A stretch of 64,000 nt of DNA from assembly GCF_003576315.1 (NCBI RefSeq), contig NZ_QWFZ01000039.1:186001-250000 (forward strand), given 5' to 3'. Position numbers and translations under genes: made by a program. Of this stretch, positions 7,647-16,012 are shown one piece after another; position 1 is the stretch's first letter; each line of letters begins with the position of its first letter. The DNA is from Henriciella mobilis. Lineage in GTDB: Bacteria; Pseudomonadota; Alphaproteobacteria; Caulobacterales; Hyphomonadaceae. Below the pieces are notes generated by a model, which saw only the letters and a program-made list of their open reading frames with translations, searched no databases and was not told the origin of the DNA.

Positions 7647-9224
7647 GTGAAACGCACGCAGTTGCTTATTATCGTTTGCGTCCTGATCGCCTCCGCGCTC
7701 GGAGTCTTTTTCTACAAGGTGACGCAACTTGGATTCCCGGTCGTTCCCGACCTTGATTCGGACACCTGGACGATCGAATCGAAAGTCTCGTTTCGCGGAA
7801 ATGGAGATCCGGTCACCCTGCGTCTCGCCCTACCGGAATCAAATGGTCAGTTTTCGGTCGTTGATGAATCCTTCATCGCCTCCGGTTTCGGGATCGAGAC
7901 GGTCACCGATGAATCCGGCCGGCGCGCAGTTTTCGAACGGCGAGCTCAAGATGGCAGCGCTGTCATCTTCTACCGGGCCAAACTGATCGCCATCGACAGA
8001 CGCATGGGTCAGTCCGATGCCGGCCCGGAACCCGAGGCCATTTCCGACTACCGGCGCTCCGAACGGCGCCGCGCCATCCAGGAAAATGCCACGCCACTCC
8101 TCGTCGCCATGGACTCGGTGCTTTCCGAAGCGCTTGAGAAATCCGCCGGTGAACGGAGCTTCATCTCTCAACTGGCGCGTTTGAGTGCCGATCGCAGTGA
8201 TGACCGGATTACAACGATTATCGAAGGCGGGCCGCCTGGAATCAGTAATTCAGCCGACCGGCTGGTTTTCTTGCTTAACGCAGCAGGCACGCCGGCGCGA
8301 CTGGTACAGGGCGTGATCCTCGATACCGATACCCGTCAAGCGCCCTTGGAAAGTTGGGTCGAATTCTGGATCGGCGGCGAGTGGGTCAGTGCAGACGCGC
8401 AGACAGCCGCTCGTCTGGATCCTGGCCGCGCTCTGCCGATTGTCTATGACGGCGCCCCCATCGTCGATGGGGACGGATTCCGCAGGCTTGGCGTTTCATG
8501 GTCGGTCGCACGAAACTTCGAGAGCCAGCTGCTGAGGGCCATGGAACGGGGCGAGGAGTACGCGCCCTGGGTCAATGCGACCTCCCTGCTGAGCCTTCCT
8601 ATCGATCTACAGCTGGTCTTCCGGGTGCTACTACTGATCCCTCTTGGCGCGCTGATCATTGTCCTCCTGAAGCAGATCATCGGCATGCCGGCCTTCGGCA
8701 CATTCATGCCGGTGCTAATCGCCCTCGCCTTTCGTGAGACATCGCTCTTCACGGGCATGATCCTGTTTGTGGGCATCGTGTCCGTCGGACTGCTCTTGCG
8801 GGCCTACTTCAATCAGCTTCAGCTGCTGCTCGTTCCTCGGCTGGCGGCAGTCCTGATTATCGTGACATTCCTCATGATGTTCATCGCGCTCGCCGGCGAA
8901 GCCACTGGCATCCAGACCGGTCTATCGATTTCCCTATTCCCACTGGTCATCATCACAATGACGATTGAGCGAATGTCTCTGACCTGGGAGGAGGATGGAC
9001 CGGCCGAAGCGCTCAAAAAGGCAGCCGGCTCACTTGCTGGCGCGGTGCCCGGATACTGGATCCTGACCAATGAATACATCGAGCACGTGGCAATCGTATT
9101 CCCCGAATTGCTGCTGATCGTACTGGCCATTGTGCTGCTGCTCGGCCGCTACACTGGCTACAAGCTCACAGAGTTTGTCCGCTTCAAGGTGCTCGCCAAT
9201 GAAGGCAAGGCGTCAGGCGGATGA
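7647..9224 (+). CDS. Inactive transglutaminase-like domain fused to seven membrane helices
   Basis: 525 residues. One N-terminal helix (about 5-24) is followed by an extracytoplasmic region with a transglutaminase-like fold (about 150-255). Multiple membrane helices then run from about residue 322 to 510 (LVFRVLLLIPLGALIIVLL onwards). In the transglutaminase segment the usual catalytic Cys position reads GISNSA (198-203) and the usual His position reads ESWVEFW (235-241), so the catalytic residues appear replaced. This matches the family 'inactive transglutaminase fused to 7TM'. It overlaps the following ATP-grasp gene by ATGA and follows the retropepsin gene by 44 bases. A sensing or scaffolding role in the envelope is an inference. 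Confidence 0.82.
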   Translation: MKRTQLLIIVCVLIASALGVFFYKVTQLGFPVVPDLDSDTWTIESKVSFRGNGDPVTLRLALPESNGQFSVVDESFIASGFGIETVTDESGRRAVFERRAQDGSAVIFYRAKLIAIDRRMGQSDAGPEPEAISDYRRSERRRAIQENATPLLVAMDSVLSEALEKSAGERSFISQLARLSADRSDDRITTIIEGGPPGISNSADRLVFLLNAAGTPARLVQGVILDTDTRQAPLESWVEFWIGGEWVSADAQTAARLDPGRALPIVYDGAPIVDGDGFRRLGVSWSVARNFESQLLRAMERGEEYAPWVNATSLLSLPIDLQLVFRVLLLIPLGALIIVLLKQIIGMPAFGTFMPVLIALAFRETSLFTGMILFVGIVSVGLLLRAYFNQLQLLLVPRLAAVLIIVTFLMMFIALAGEATGIQTGLSISLFPLVIITMTIERMSLTWEEDGPAEALKKAAGSLAGAVPGYWILTNEYIEHVAIVFPELLLIVLAIVLLLGRYTGYKLTEFVRFKVLANEGKASGG

Positions 9225-10204
9225 AGTTCGGACCATTCACCAAGCTCGCCAAGGCGGGCGTCCTCGGCATGAACAGCCGGAACCTCGACTTTATTGCTGC
9301 CTATAATCCGCGGCGTCTTTATCCTCTCGTCGATGACAAGATCATTACCAAGCAGCTCGCCATAGAAGCAGGCGTCACAGTTCCCGAACTTTACGGTGTG
9401 ATCCGCTATGGCGGCGAGGTTCATCTGATCGAGGAGATCGCAAAGGTTCACAAGTCCTTTGTTGTGAAACCTTCCAGAGGCTCGGGCGGTGGCGGCATCA
9501 TGGTATTTAACGGTGTCGCAAAGACTGGGCTTCGCCGGATGAATGGCCAGATCACGCCATGGCCCGATATCAAGTATCACCTGAACAACATGCTGTCAGG
9601 CATGTTTTCAATGGGCGACGGCTCGGACCGGGTCATGATTGAAGAGCGGCTGGTGCCGCATTCAGCGTTCTCCAAGCTGGCTTTCGGCGGTGTCCCGGAC
9701 GTTCGGGTAATCGTCTTCCGCGGCATCCCCGTAATGGCCATGCTGCGTCTTCCAACCGCTGAATCCGATGGCAAGGCGAACCTCCACCAGGGTGGTGTCG
9801 GCGCCGGGATCGACCTTATTACGGGCGTAACGACGCGCGGGGTTCAGCACAACGATGCTATCGACATGCACCCGGATTTCGAGACACCTGTCCGGGACTT
9901 CCAGGTACCCGCCTGGCCCGAAATCATGGAGCTTGCGTCGCGCCTCGGCCACCATGTCGGATTGGGTTATGTCGGTGTCGACATCGTAATCTGCGAAAAC
10001 AAGGGGCCGACTTTGCTCGAGCTGAATGCCCGTCCGGGTATTGCGATCCAGACCGCCAACCTTCGCGGCCTGCGCCCCTTGCTTCTACCGATTCACGCAC
10101 TGAAGGACATTCCTGACGACGTCGAGACGAGGATCGAAATCGCCAAGGCGAACTGGAAAGGCGAACCGCTCGACCGCTTCTTCGCGCCTGGCGAAACCGT
10201 CTGA
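9221..10204 (+). CDS. RimK-like ATP-grasp ligase (alpha-L-glutamate ligase-related)
   Basis: 327-residue ATP-grasp enzyme expected to form an amide or peptide bond through an acyl-phosphate. The ATP-binding glycine loop FVVKPSRGSGGGGI is near residues 80-93, and the metal/ATP motif LELNARPGIAIQTAN lies about 265-280. It belongs to the group annotated 'alpha-L-glutamate ligase-like' or sugar-transfer-associated ATP-grasp, always met beside the 7TM transglutaminase-like gene. No signal peptide is seen, so it should work in the cytoplasm. The start codon overlaps the 7TM gene stop. Whether it modifies a peptide, a protein or a small molecule is unknown. Confidence 0.82.
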   Translation: MKFGPFTKLAKAGVLGMNSRNLDFIAAYNPRRLYPLVDDKIITKQLAIEAGVTVPELYGVIRYGGEVHLIEEIAKVHKSFVVKPSRGSGGGGIMVFNGVAKTGLRRMNGQITPWPDIKYHLNNMLSGMFSMGDGSDRVMIEERLVPHSAFSKLAFGGVPDVRVIVFRGIPVMAMLRLPTAESDGKANLHQGGVGAGIDLITGVTTRGVQHNDAIDMHPDFETPVRDFQVPAWPEIMELASRLGHHVGLGYVGVDIVICENKGPTLLELNARPGIAIQTANLRGLRPLLLPIHALKDIPDDVETRIEIAKANWKGEPLDRFFAPGETV

Positions 10205-10213
10205 TTAGACGGT
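10196..10213. terminator. Short perfect hairpin across two convergent stop codons
   Basis: ACCGTCT-GATT-AGACGGT is a perfect 7-bp inverted repeat with a 4-base loop. It is centred exactly where the ATP-grasp gene (TGA, 10202-10204) meets the SDR gene on the other strand (stop at 10205-10207). Because of the symmetry both proteins end in Thr-Val. No T-run follows on either strand, so intrinsic termination would be weak. It could serve as a bidirectional 3' end or RNA-stabilising hairpin. Confidence 0.4.
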
Positions 10214-11107
10214 CCGCTTGGACTTGTCCTGCGCATTGGTGGCTTCAATCGCTTCTCTGGCCGCTTGCCATTCCGCATCCCCCCAGGCGGTGAGCGCGGC
10301 GAAATTGCCACCTGACGCATTATACATGGCTCCATCGATCGCGATGGTCTGGCCATTCACATACTCCGCACCCGGCGCCATCAGGAAAACGGCAAGATTG
10401 ACAAGCTCATGCATCTCGCCCACGCGGCCCATCGGGTTCGCGGCGCCGGAATCCATACGATTGGCCCCTTCTGCGTCTGGCGCGAGGCGTTTCGACATCC
10501 CTTCTGTCGGAAACGGTCCCGGTGCAATGGCATTGAAGCGCAGACCATAGCGCCCCCATTCAACGGCGAGTGATTGCGTCATCGTATTTACGGCTGCTTT
10601 CGACATGGCAGACGGGACGACGAAGGGCCCGCCATTCCAGACCCATGTTGTCAGGATGGAGCAGACAGACCCCTTGTCACCCTTCGCGATCCAGCGCTTG
10701 CCGATATCATGGGTCATATAGAAAGATCCGCGAAAGACGATGTTGGAAATGGCATCGAAGCCCCTGATTGACAGATCCTCTGTCCTCGAAATGAAGTTGC
10801 CGGCGGCATTGTTCACCAGCCCGGTGAGCGGGCCGTGGGACGACCAGATCCTGTCATTCATGTCTGATATTGCTTCAGCCACGCGGATATCGCAGGCATG
10901 AGGCACGACCTTGCCGCCATGGCGCTCCATGAGTTCACCGGCAGTCTCTTCGCAGACGCCGCCGCGCCGACCGCAAATATGGACTTCCGCACCCAGTTTC
11001 AGAAACCCCTCTGCCATCTCCTTGCCAAGCCCGGTTCCGCCGCCCGTAACGAGAATTCTCTGGCCATCCATAAGGCCAGCCCGAAACATCAACTTGCTGG
11101 TATCCAT
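10205..11107 (-). CDS. SDR oxidoreductase, 2,4-dienoyl-CoA reductase-like
   Basis: 300-residue Rossmann short-chain dehydrogenase. NADP(H)-binding TGGGTGLG is at residues 21-28 and the NNAAG motif at 99-103. Around the active site it reads VVPSAMSKAAVNTM, so Lys170 is present but the usual Tyr of YxxxK is Ser166. This is typical of the DECR-type branch, which reduces 2,4-dienoyl-CoA in unsaturated fatty acid oxidation. The C-terminal part FNAIAPGPFPTEG also fits. The ATG at 11107 has a strong AGGAGG eight bases upstream; the frame continues to 11200 without support. With the acyl-activating gene nearby, a fatty acid role is plausible. Confidence 0.82.
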   Translation of the reverse strand: MDTSKLMFRAGLMDGQRILVTGGGTGLGKEMAEGFLKLGAEVHICGRRGGVCEETAGELMERHGGKVVPHACDIRVAEAISDMNDRIWSSHGPLTGLVNNAAGNFISRTEDLSIRGFDAISNIVFRGSFYMTHDIGKRWIAKGDKGSVCSILTTWVWNGGPFVVPSAMSKAAVNTMTQSLAVEWGRYGLRFNAIAPGPFPTEGMSKRLAPDAEGANRMDSGAANPMGRVGEMHELVNLAVFLMAPGAEYVNGQTIAIDGAMYNASGGNFAALTAWGDAEWQAAREAIEATNAQDKSKRTV

Positions 11108-11157
11108 GACGCTTTCCTCCTGCTTTTTTTTGATTACTTCTTGAGAACGGCTGTCGC

Positions 11158-11526
11158 CTATTTCCGGAACGGCAGACTGACAAGCCGCCACAAAACCCAA
11201 AGCGGCAGCACGATACTTGCCCCCGCCAGAAGCGGCTTCCAGAAATTCTTGGCAGCCCAGACCGCTGCCCCAAAAAGGTTTCGCAGCAGCTCGCCCAGGG
11301 CACCGACGACATTTACATCATCCGCGACAGGGTCGAATTCCAGCGCAAGCAGGAAAAACCCGACCAGAACGCACGTGACGACGAGCTTGAAGGCACCCCA
11401 CAAGCTGATCCCGAAAAGGCGCTGCAGTACGGGTCGCTTGGGCGGCTTACCAGGTCTGGAGGATGCAGCCGCGCCTCTATCGACCGTCGTGACGACAGGC
11501 TCTTCCGGCGCCGCTGCTCCTGACAT
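11158..11526 (-). CDS. Small DUF6460-like inner-membrane protein
   Basis: 122 residues. A proline- and alanine-rich cytoplasmic N-terminus (1-35) leads into two hydrophobic helices, AFKLVVTCVLVGFFLLAL (about 44-61) and a C-terminal one around ASIVLPLWVLWRLV. The pattern of FKLV-VGF...LLGA-VLPLWLLLRL matches, from memory, the alphaproteobacterial DUF6460 family. The function is unknown. It starts just downstream of mscS and ends 50 bases before the SDR gene on the same strand, so the three may share a transcript. Confidence 0.7.
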   Translation of the reverse strand: MSGAAAPEEPVVTTVDRGAAASSRPGKPPKRPVLQRLFGISLWGAFKLVVTCVLVGFFLLALEFDPVADDVNVVGALGELLRNLFGAAVWAAKNFWKPLLAGASIVLPLWVLWRLVSLPFRK

Positions 11527-11556
11527 GTCCTAACCTTTCCGTCCGGGTTCCAGCGG

Positions 11557-12396
11557 CTATTCGTTTGCCGCTTTCTGCACCAGAGTACGATGCGGAAACG
11601 GAATGGAAATACCCTGCTTGTCGAACTCCTCCTTGACGGCCTTGGTCAGGAAGAACTTGAGGTCCCAGAGATCGGAGGCCTTGCACCAGAGCCGGGCCTG
11701 GATATCGACCGAACTGTCACCGAGATTCACGACCTTCACGAACGGCTCCGGATCGCTCAGCACACGCTCATCCGCTTCGGCAAGCGATCGAATGATGGCG
11801 ATCGCCTTGTCCATGTCGTCGTCATAGTCGATGCCGAATGTGATATCGCAGCGCCGTGTTGCGAAGCCGGAGTAGTTCTTGATCGCCCCGTCGATTGCCT
11901 GAGTGTTGGGAATTATGACTTTGACATTGTCAATCGTCGCGAGATTGGTCTGGAACAGGTTGATGTCTTTCACAGTGCCCGTCGCACCATCGATTTCAAC
12001 GAAATCGCCGATTTTATAGGGACGGAACAGCATGATCATGACGCCCGATGCAATGTTCCCGAGAGCCCCTTGAAGCGACAGGCCGATTGCCAGCGTCAGC
12101 GCACCGAGAACAGCGACAAAACTCGTTGCCTGGACACCGAACACCTGAAGGGTGGCGATGATGACCGCAGCGGTGACGAACCACCGCACGAGCGACGCAA
12201 AGAAGCCTGCGAGTGTCTGGTCAACTCCCGGCCGGTCCATGGTGCGTTTGCGAACAAGGTTTGCCAGCCAGCCGGCGATCCGCAAACCGATAACAAGCAC
12301 GAGGATGGCGCCAAGCACTTTCATCGCGCCCGACATTATTATGGGCCAGTATTCCGCCCAGATCTGGTTCAGGTCGATATTCTGCAGGCTTTCCAT
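11557..12396 (-). CDS. MscS-family mechanosensitive channel
   Basis: 279 residues, near the length of E. coli MscS (286). There are three N-terminal membrane helices (about 18-40, 62-85, 90-120). The third is a glycine/alanine-rich pore helix (GLSLQGALGNIASGVMIM), then the beta-domain start FRPYKIGDFVEIDGATGTVKDI and a soluble C-terminal vestibule ending FPHRTLVQ. It releases solutes during hypo-osmotic shock. A good AAGGAG precedes the ATG. Its position within 2 kb of the retropepsin/7TM/ATP-grasp trio may link both to envelope or osmotic stress. Confidence 0.92.
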   Translation of the reverse strand: MESLQNIDLNQIWAEYWPIIMSGAMKVLGAILVLVIGLRIAGWLANLVRKRTMDRPGVDQTLAGFFASLVRWFVTAAVIIATLQVFGVQATSFVAVLGALTLAIGLSLQGALGNIASGVMIMLFRPYKIGDFVEIDGATGTVKDINLFQTNLATIDNVKVIIPNTQAIDGAIKNYSGFATRRCDITFGIDYDDDMDKAIAIIRSLAEADERVLSDPEPFVKVVNLGDSSVDIQARLWCKASDLWDLKFFLTKAVKEEFDKQGISIPFPHRTLVQKAANE

Positions 12397-12456
12397 GGTC
12401 GTCCAACTCCTTCTTGCGTCGGCAAACGGCTTCTTGTCCCGAAGCGGTTCTGAGCC

Positions 12457-13167
12457 TTAAAGGCCGAACCTGTCCGGACGCAGCCGCTTGCGTTCAATGT
12501 GATGAACTCTAGTGCCATTGGTCGCGAAGACCATGGCGCCGTCTCGAAACAGCGTCGCAATCGCTGCATCGAGCACGTTGAGGCCGCCTGTGAACGCACC
12601 CAGCGACGGAAGCACCAGCGAAGCACCATCGGTTACGAAGCACTTGCGCCTCAAAGCGCGCCCCCGCCCGCCTATTCTGGCAACGGGGTGCAAGTGCCCG
12701 GCAATTTCTCCAGGTGCCCCTGTCGGCTCATGGCGGAATACGATATTTCCGCGCTCCAGCTTGTTCGCGCCGATGCCACCCAGGTGCGCTGGTGGTTCGG
12801 GGTCATGATTCCCCTCCACCCAAAACCACTCCACCCGCGACGTTAGCCGCCGAATTCGCGATACGGCTTCAGCGCCCAGCCTGAACTCTGCCTGCGGGTC
12901 ATGAAAGCTGTCTCCTAACGATACTACTGTTTCGGGGTTGAAAACGTCCACGAGCGATTCAACAGCAGTCAGTGTCGCCTGCGTATCATAGGGAGGCAGC
13001 AGCTGCCCGCGGCTCGCGAAATTGGATCCTTTTTCCAGATGCAAGTCCGACACGACAAGCATGCGCTGACCGGTCCACCAGAGCGCTCCCTGAGCGACGG
13101 GCAGGAACATCTCCCCTGCGACGCACAGAAACGTATCGGATGATCGGGCCGGAGCCTTTAGAGACAT
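12457..13167 (-). CDS. pdeM: PdeM, ligase-associated DNA-damage-response nuclease/phosphoesterase
   Basis: Calcineurin-like metallophosphoesterase of 236 residues. All metal-binding motifs are present: SDLHLEKG (40-47), GDSFHD (85-90), GNHD (119-122) and GHLH (157-160). The DLHLEKG form and the RRKCFVTD segment are typical of PdeM, usually encoded near an ATP-dependent DNA ligase, an exonuclease-like MBL protein and an Lhr-like helicase. None of those partners is in this window. The open frame reaches 13239, but ATG 13167 avoids overlap with lpdA and fits family length. Confidence 0.85.
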   Translation of the reverse strand: MSLKAPARSSDTFLCVAGEMFLPVAQGALWWTGQRMLVVSDLHLEKGSNFASRGQLLPPYDTQATLTAVESLVDVFNPETVVSLGDSFHDPQAEFRLGAEAVSRIRRLTSRVEWFWVEGNHDPEPPAHLGGIGANKLERGNIVFRHEPTGAPGEIAGHLHPVARIGGRGRALRRKCFVTDGASLVLPSLGAFTGGLNVLDAAIATLFRDGAMVFATNGTRVHHIERKRLRPDRFGL

Positions 13168-13216
13168 GGGATGAAACTTGCTGGGCGCCGTCTCCGGCGT
13201 CAAGCGACACTGGGTG

Positions 13217-14638
13217 TCAGATGTGCAGGACACGTCCATAAGCGGACAGGACGGACTCGTGCATCATTTCCGACAGGGTCGGGTGCGGGAAGACCGTCTC
13301 CATCAGTTCGGCTTCGGTCAGTTCGCCTTCGCGCGCGATGACATAGCCCTGGATCAGCTCGGTGACCTCCGCCCCGATCATGTGGGCGCCAAGCAGTTCG
13401 CCGGTTTCCGCATCAAAGACGGTTTTCACCAGCCCCTCCGAGGCCCCAAGCGCAATCGCCTTGCCATTGCCGATGAAAGGAAACTTGCCGACCTTGACCT
13501 TGTGCCCAGCTTCCTTGGCCTTCGCTTCAGTCAGGCCGACACTGGCAATCTGAGGATGAGAATAGGTACAACCAGGCACGTTGGATGCGTCAAACGGATG
13601 GGCATCATTGGCGCCTGCAATGCCTTCCACGCAAATCACGCCTTCATGGGAGGCCTTGTGAGCAAGCCATGGAGGGCCGGTCAGGTCTCCGATAGCGTAA
13701 AGCCCTTGCACGCCCGTCCGTCCAAAACCGTCGACGACGACGTGGGTCTTTTCGATTTTCGCGCCAAGTTCTTCGAGGCCCAGATTCTCGACATTGCCGA
13801 CAATACCAATGGCCAGAATGACCCGATCTGCCTCGATCGTCTCCGACTTGCCGCCGGCCGAGATTTCCGCCGTGACGCTGTTCTTGTTCTTCTTCAGGGA
13901 TTTGACCTGAGCGCCAGTCATGAACTTCAGGCCCTGTTTTTCGAACTGCTTGCGCGCCATAGCCGAGATTTCTTCGTCCTCAACCGGCAGGATGCGATCC
14001 ACGGCTTCGACGACGGTCACATCGCTGCCAAGCTCATTGTAGAAGCTCGCAAACTCGATCCCGATCGCGCCTGAGCCGATAACGAGGAGTTTTTTAGGCA
14101 GGGTCTCGGGCACCATCGCATCGCGATAGGTCCAGATCAGCTTGCCATCCGGCTCTAGCCCGGCCTGCGGGATGGCGCGGGCACGCGCACCGGTGGCCAG
14201 CATGACATGCTTGGCCTGGTAGTCTTTAGTCTTGCCGTCCTTGTCCTTCACCGTGACGACGGGGGCGGGCTTTCCCTTCTTCAGGCTCGCCTCACCCATG
14301 ATCACTTCGATCTTGTTCTTCTTCATCAGGTGGCCGACGCCGCCCGAAAGCTGTTTGGCGACATCGCGCGACCGCTTCACAACCGCTTGAAGGTCAAAAT
14401 CTGTCTTGTCGATTTTCAGACCAAAGGATTTGGCGTTCTTGGCCAGATGCAACACTTCAGCGGATCGAAGCAGTGCCTTGGTCGGAATGCAGCCCCAGTT
14501 GAGGCAAATGCCGCCGAGACTTTCTCGCTCCACGATAGCGACTTTCATACCGAGCTGTGTGGCACGGATTGCTGCCACATAGCCGCCCGGTCCCGAGCCA
14601 ATAACGATCAGGTCAAAATCAGCCAATTCGGCCTCCAT
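13217..14638 (-). CDS. lpdA: Dihydrolipoyl dehydrogenase (E3) of pyruvate dehydrogenase
   Basis: FAD/NAD(P) disulfide oxidoreductase of 473 residues that reoxidises dihydrolipoyl groups on the E2 core and makes NADH. FAD-binding GSGPGGYVAA lies at 14-23. The redox disulfide is in GGICLNWGCIPTKALL (Cys45 and Cys50). The NAD-binding VIGSGAIGIE is in the middle, and the C-terminal interface motif HPTLSEMMHE holds the catalytic His-Glu pair. Unlike some relatives it has no fused lipoyl domain. It begins 3 bases after pdhC and closes the pdhA-pdhB-pdhC-lpdA operon. Confidence 0.97.
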   Translation of the reverse strand: MEAELADFDLIVIGSGPGGYVAAIRATQLGMKVAIVERESLGGICLNWGCIPTKALLRSAEVLHLAKNAKSFGLKIDKTDFDLQAVVKRSRDVAKQLSGGVGHLMKKNKIEVIMGEASLKKGKPAPVVTVKDKDGKTKDYQAKHVMLATGARARAIPQAGLEPDGKLIWTYRDAMVPETLPKKLLVIGSGAIGIEFASFYNELGSDVTVVEAVDRILPVEDEEISAMARKQFEKQGLKFMTGAQVKSLKKNKNSVTAEISAGGKSETIEADRVILAIGIVGNVENLGLEELGAKIEKTHVVVDGFGRTGVQGLYAIGDLTGPPWLAHKASHEGVICVEGIAGANDAHPFDASNVPGCTYSHPQIASVGLTEAKAKEAGHKVKVGKFPFIGNGKAIALGASEGLVKTVFDAETGELLGAHMIGAEVTELIQGYVIAREGELTEAELMETVFPHPTLSEMMHESVLSAYGRVLHI

Positions 14639-14641
14639 AAA

Positions 14642-16012
14642 TCAAAGCAGCATGCTTTCTGGGCTCTCGACGTAGCGCTTGAAGGCCTGCAGCCAGCGTG
14701 CGCCTTCCGCGCCACCAATGACGCGGTGGTCGCATGACAGCGTCACCGTCATGACTGTTGCCGGGACGATCTCGTTCTTTTCGTTCACAACCGGGCGCTT
14801 CTCCCCTGCCCCGACCGACAGGATGATGCCTTCTGGCTGATTGATGATCGAACCGAACGACTTGATGCCAAACATGCCAAGGTTCGAGATCGAGAACGTA
14901 CCACCTGAATACTCCTGCGGCTTCAGCTTGCGCTCACGGGCCCGGCTGGCAAGGTCCTTCATCTCGGCCGCGATTGTCGCGAGGCCTTTCTTTTCGGCAT
15001 TGAAGATCACCGGCGTGATCAGACCGCCGTCGATGGCCACCGCAACGGAGATGTGCGCCGACTTGTGGTAGGCGATCCCCTTGTCGGTGAAGCTCGCATT
15101 GCAGTCCGGCTCCGCAATCAACGCCAGAGCCGACGCCTTGATCAGCATGTCGTTGACGGAAATCTTCACGCCTTCCGGTGCAGCCTCATTGATGCCAGCA
15201 CGCGCCGCCAGGAGTTTGTCGAGCTTGATGTCGACATTCAGCGGGAAGTGCGGCACCTGCATGAAGCTTTGCGTGAGGCGCTTGGCGACCGTCTTGCGCA
15301 TTCCGTCCAGCGGTTTCAGCTCGTACGTGTCCGGCGCGTATACGCGATCATCCAGAACCTGCGGCAGGATGAGCCCGTCTGGAGATGCCGGCGCACCCGC
15401 AGCTGTTGACGCAGCGGCCTGCCCGGCCTTGGCACTTTCGACGTCCTTCTTGACGATGCGGCCTTTGGGCCCAGACCCTTTGAGGTTCGAAAGATCAATC
15501 CCGCGCAGTTTGGCCAGACGGCGCGCCAATGGGCTCGCCTTGATCCTGTCGCCGCCATCGCCGACATCGGCCAGCTTCATCGGTGTGGAACCAAGTTCGC
15601 TGGACACTGACTTTTTCGCTGAATCCGATTCTGGCTTCTCGGATTTCGGGGCGGGCTTGTCTTCCTGCTCAGGCGCTTTGGTTTGGGCCGCCTCTTCCTT
15701 CTTGGAAGATTCTTCTTTTTTCAGGCTGCCTCCGGCATCCTTCGGAGCCTCAACCTCGTCCGGATCTTCACCTTCCTCAGCAAGCACCGCGATGACTGAA
15801 TTGACCTTCACACCTTCAGTGCCCGCATCAACGAGGATCTTTGCAATCGTCCCCTCGTCGACCGCCTCGACTTCCATCGTTGCCTTGTCGGTTTCAATCT
15901 CGGCAATGACGTCACCGGATGAAATCGTGTCACCCGGTTTGACGAGCCATTTGGCGAGCGTACCCTCTTCCATGGTCGGGGACAGGGCTGGCATAGTGAT
16001 GTTGATAGCCAT
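14642..16012 (-). CDS. pdhC: Dihydrolipoamide acetyltransferase (PDH E2)
   Basis: 456 residues forming the PDH core. One lipoyl domain (about 1-80) has the lipoylated Lys43 in [12 protein letters not shown] long Ala/Pro/Glu/Lys linker follows, then a peripheral subunit-binding domain ([16 protein letters not shown], about 160-200) and the acetyltransferase domain ending [16 protein letters not shown] with the catalytic His. It transfers acetyl from E1 to CoA. The start overlaps the pdhB stop by one base (TAATG). Its lipoyl segment is highly similar to that of pdhB at the DNA level. Confidence 0.97.
   Translation of the reverse strand: MAINITMPALSPTMEEGTLAKWLVKPGDTISSGDVIAEIETDKATMEVEAVDEGTIAKILVDAGTEGVKVNSVIAVLAEEGEDPDEVEAPKDAGGSLKKEESSKKEEAAQTKAPEQEDKPAPKSEKPESDSAKKSVSSELGSTPMKLADVGDGGDRIKASPLARRLAKLRGIDLSNLKGSGPKGRIVKKDVESAKAGQAAASTAAGAPASPDGLILPQVLDDRVYAPDTYELKPLDGMRKTVAKRLTQSFMQVPHFPLNVDIKLDKLLAARAGINEAAPEGVKISVNDMLIKASALALIAEPDCNASFTDKGIAYHKSAHISVAVAIDGGLITPVIFNAEKKGLATIAAEMKDLASRARERKLKPQEYSGGTFSISNLGMFGIKSFGSIINQPEGIILSVGAGEKRPVVNEKNEIVPATVMTVTLSCDHRVIGGAEGARWLQAFKRYVESPESMLL

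Noticed and set aside
13178-14074. A 298-codon open frame opposite lpdA
   Set aside because: Antisense shadow; the lpdA translation has all E3 motifs in the other direction.
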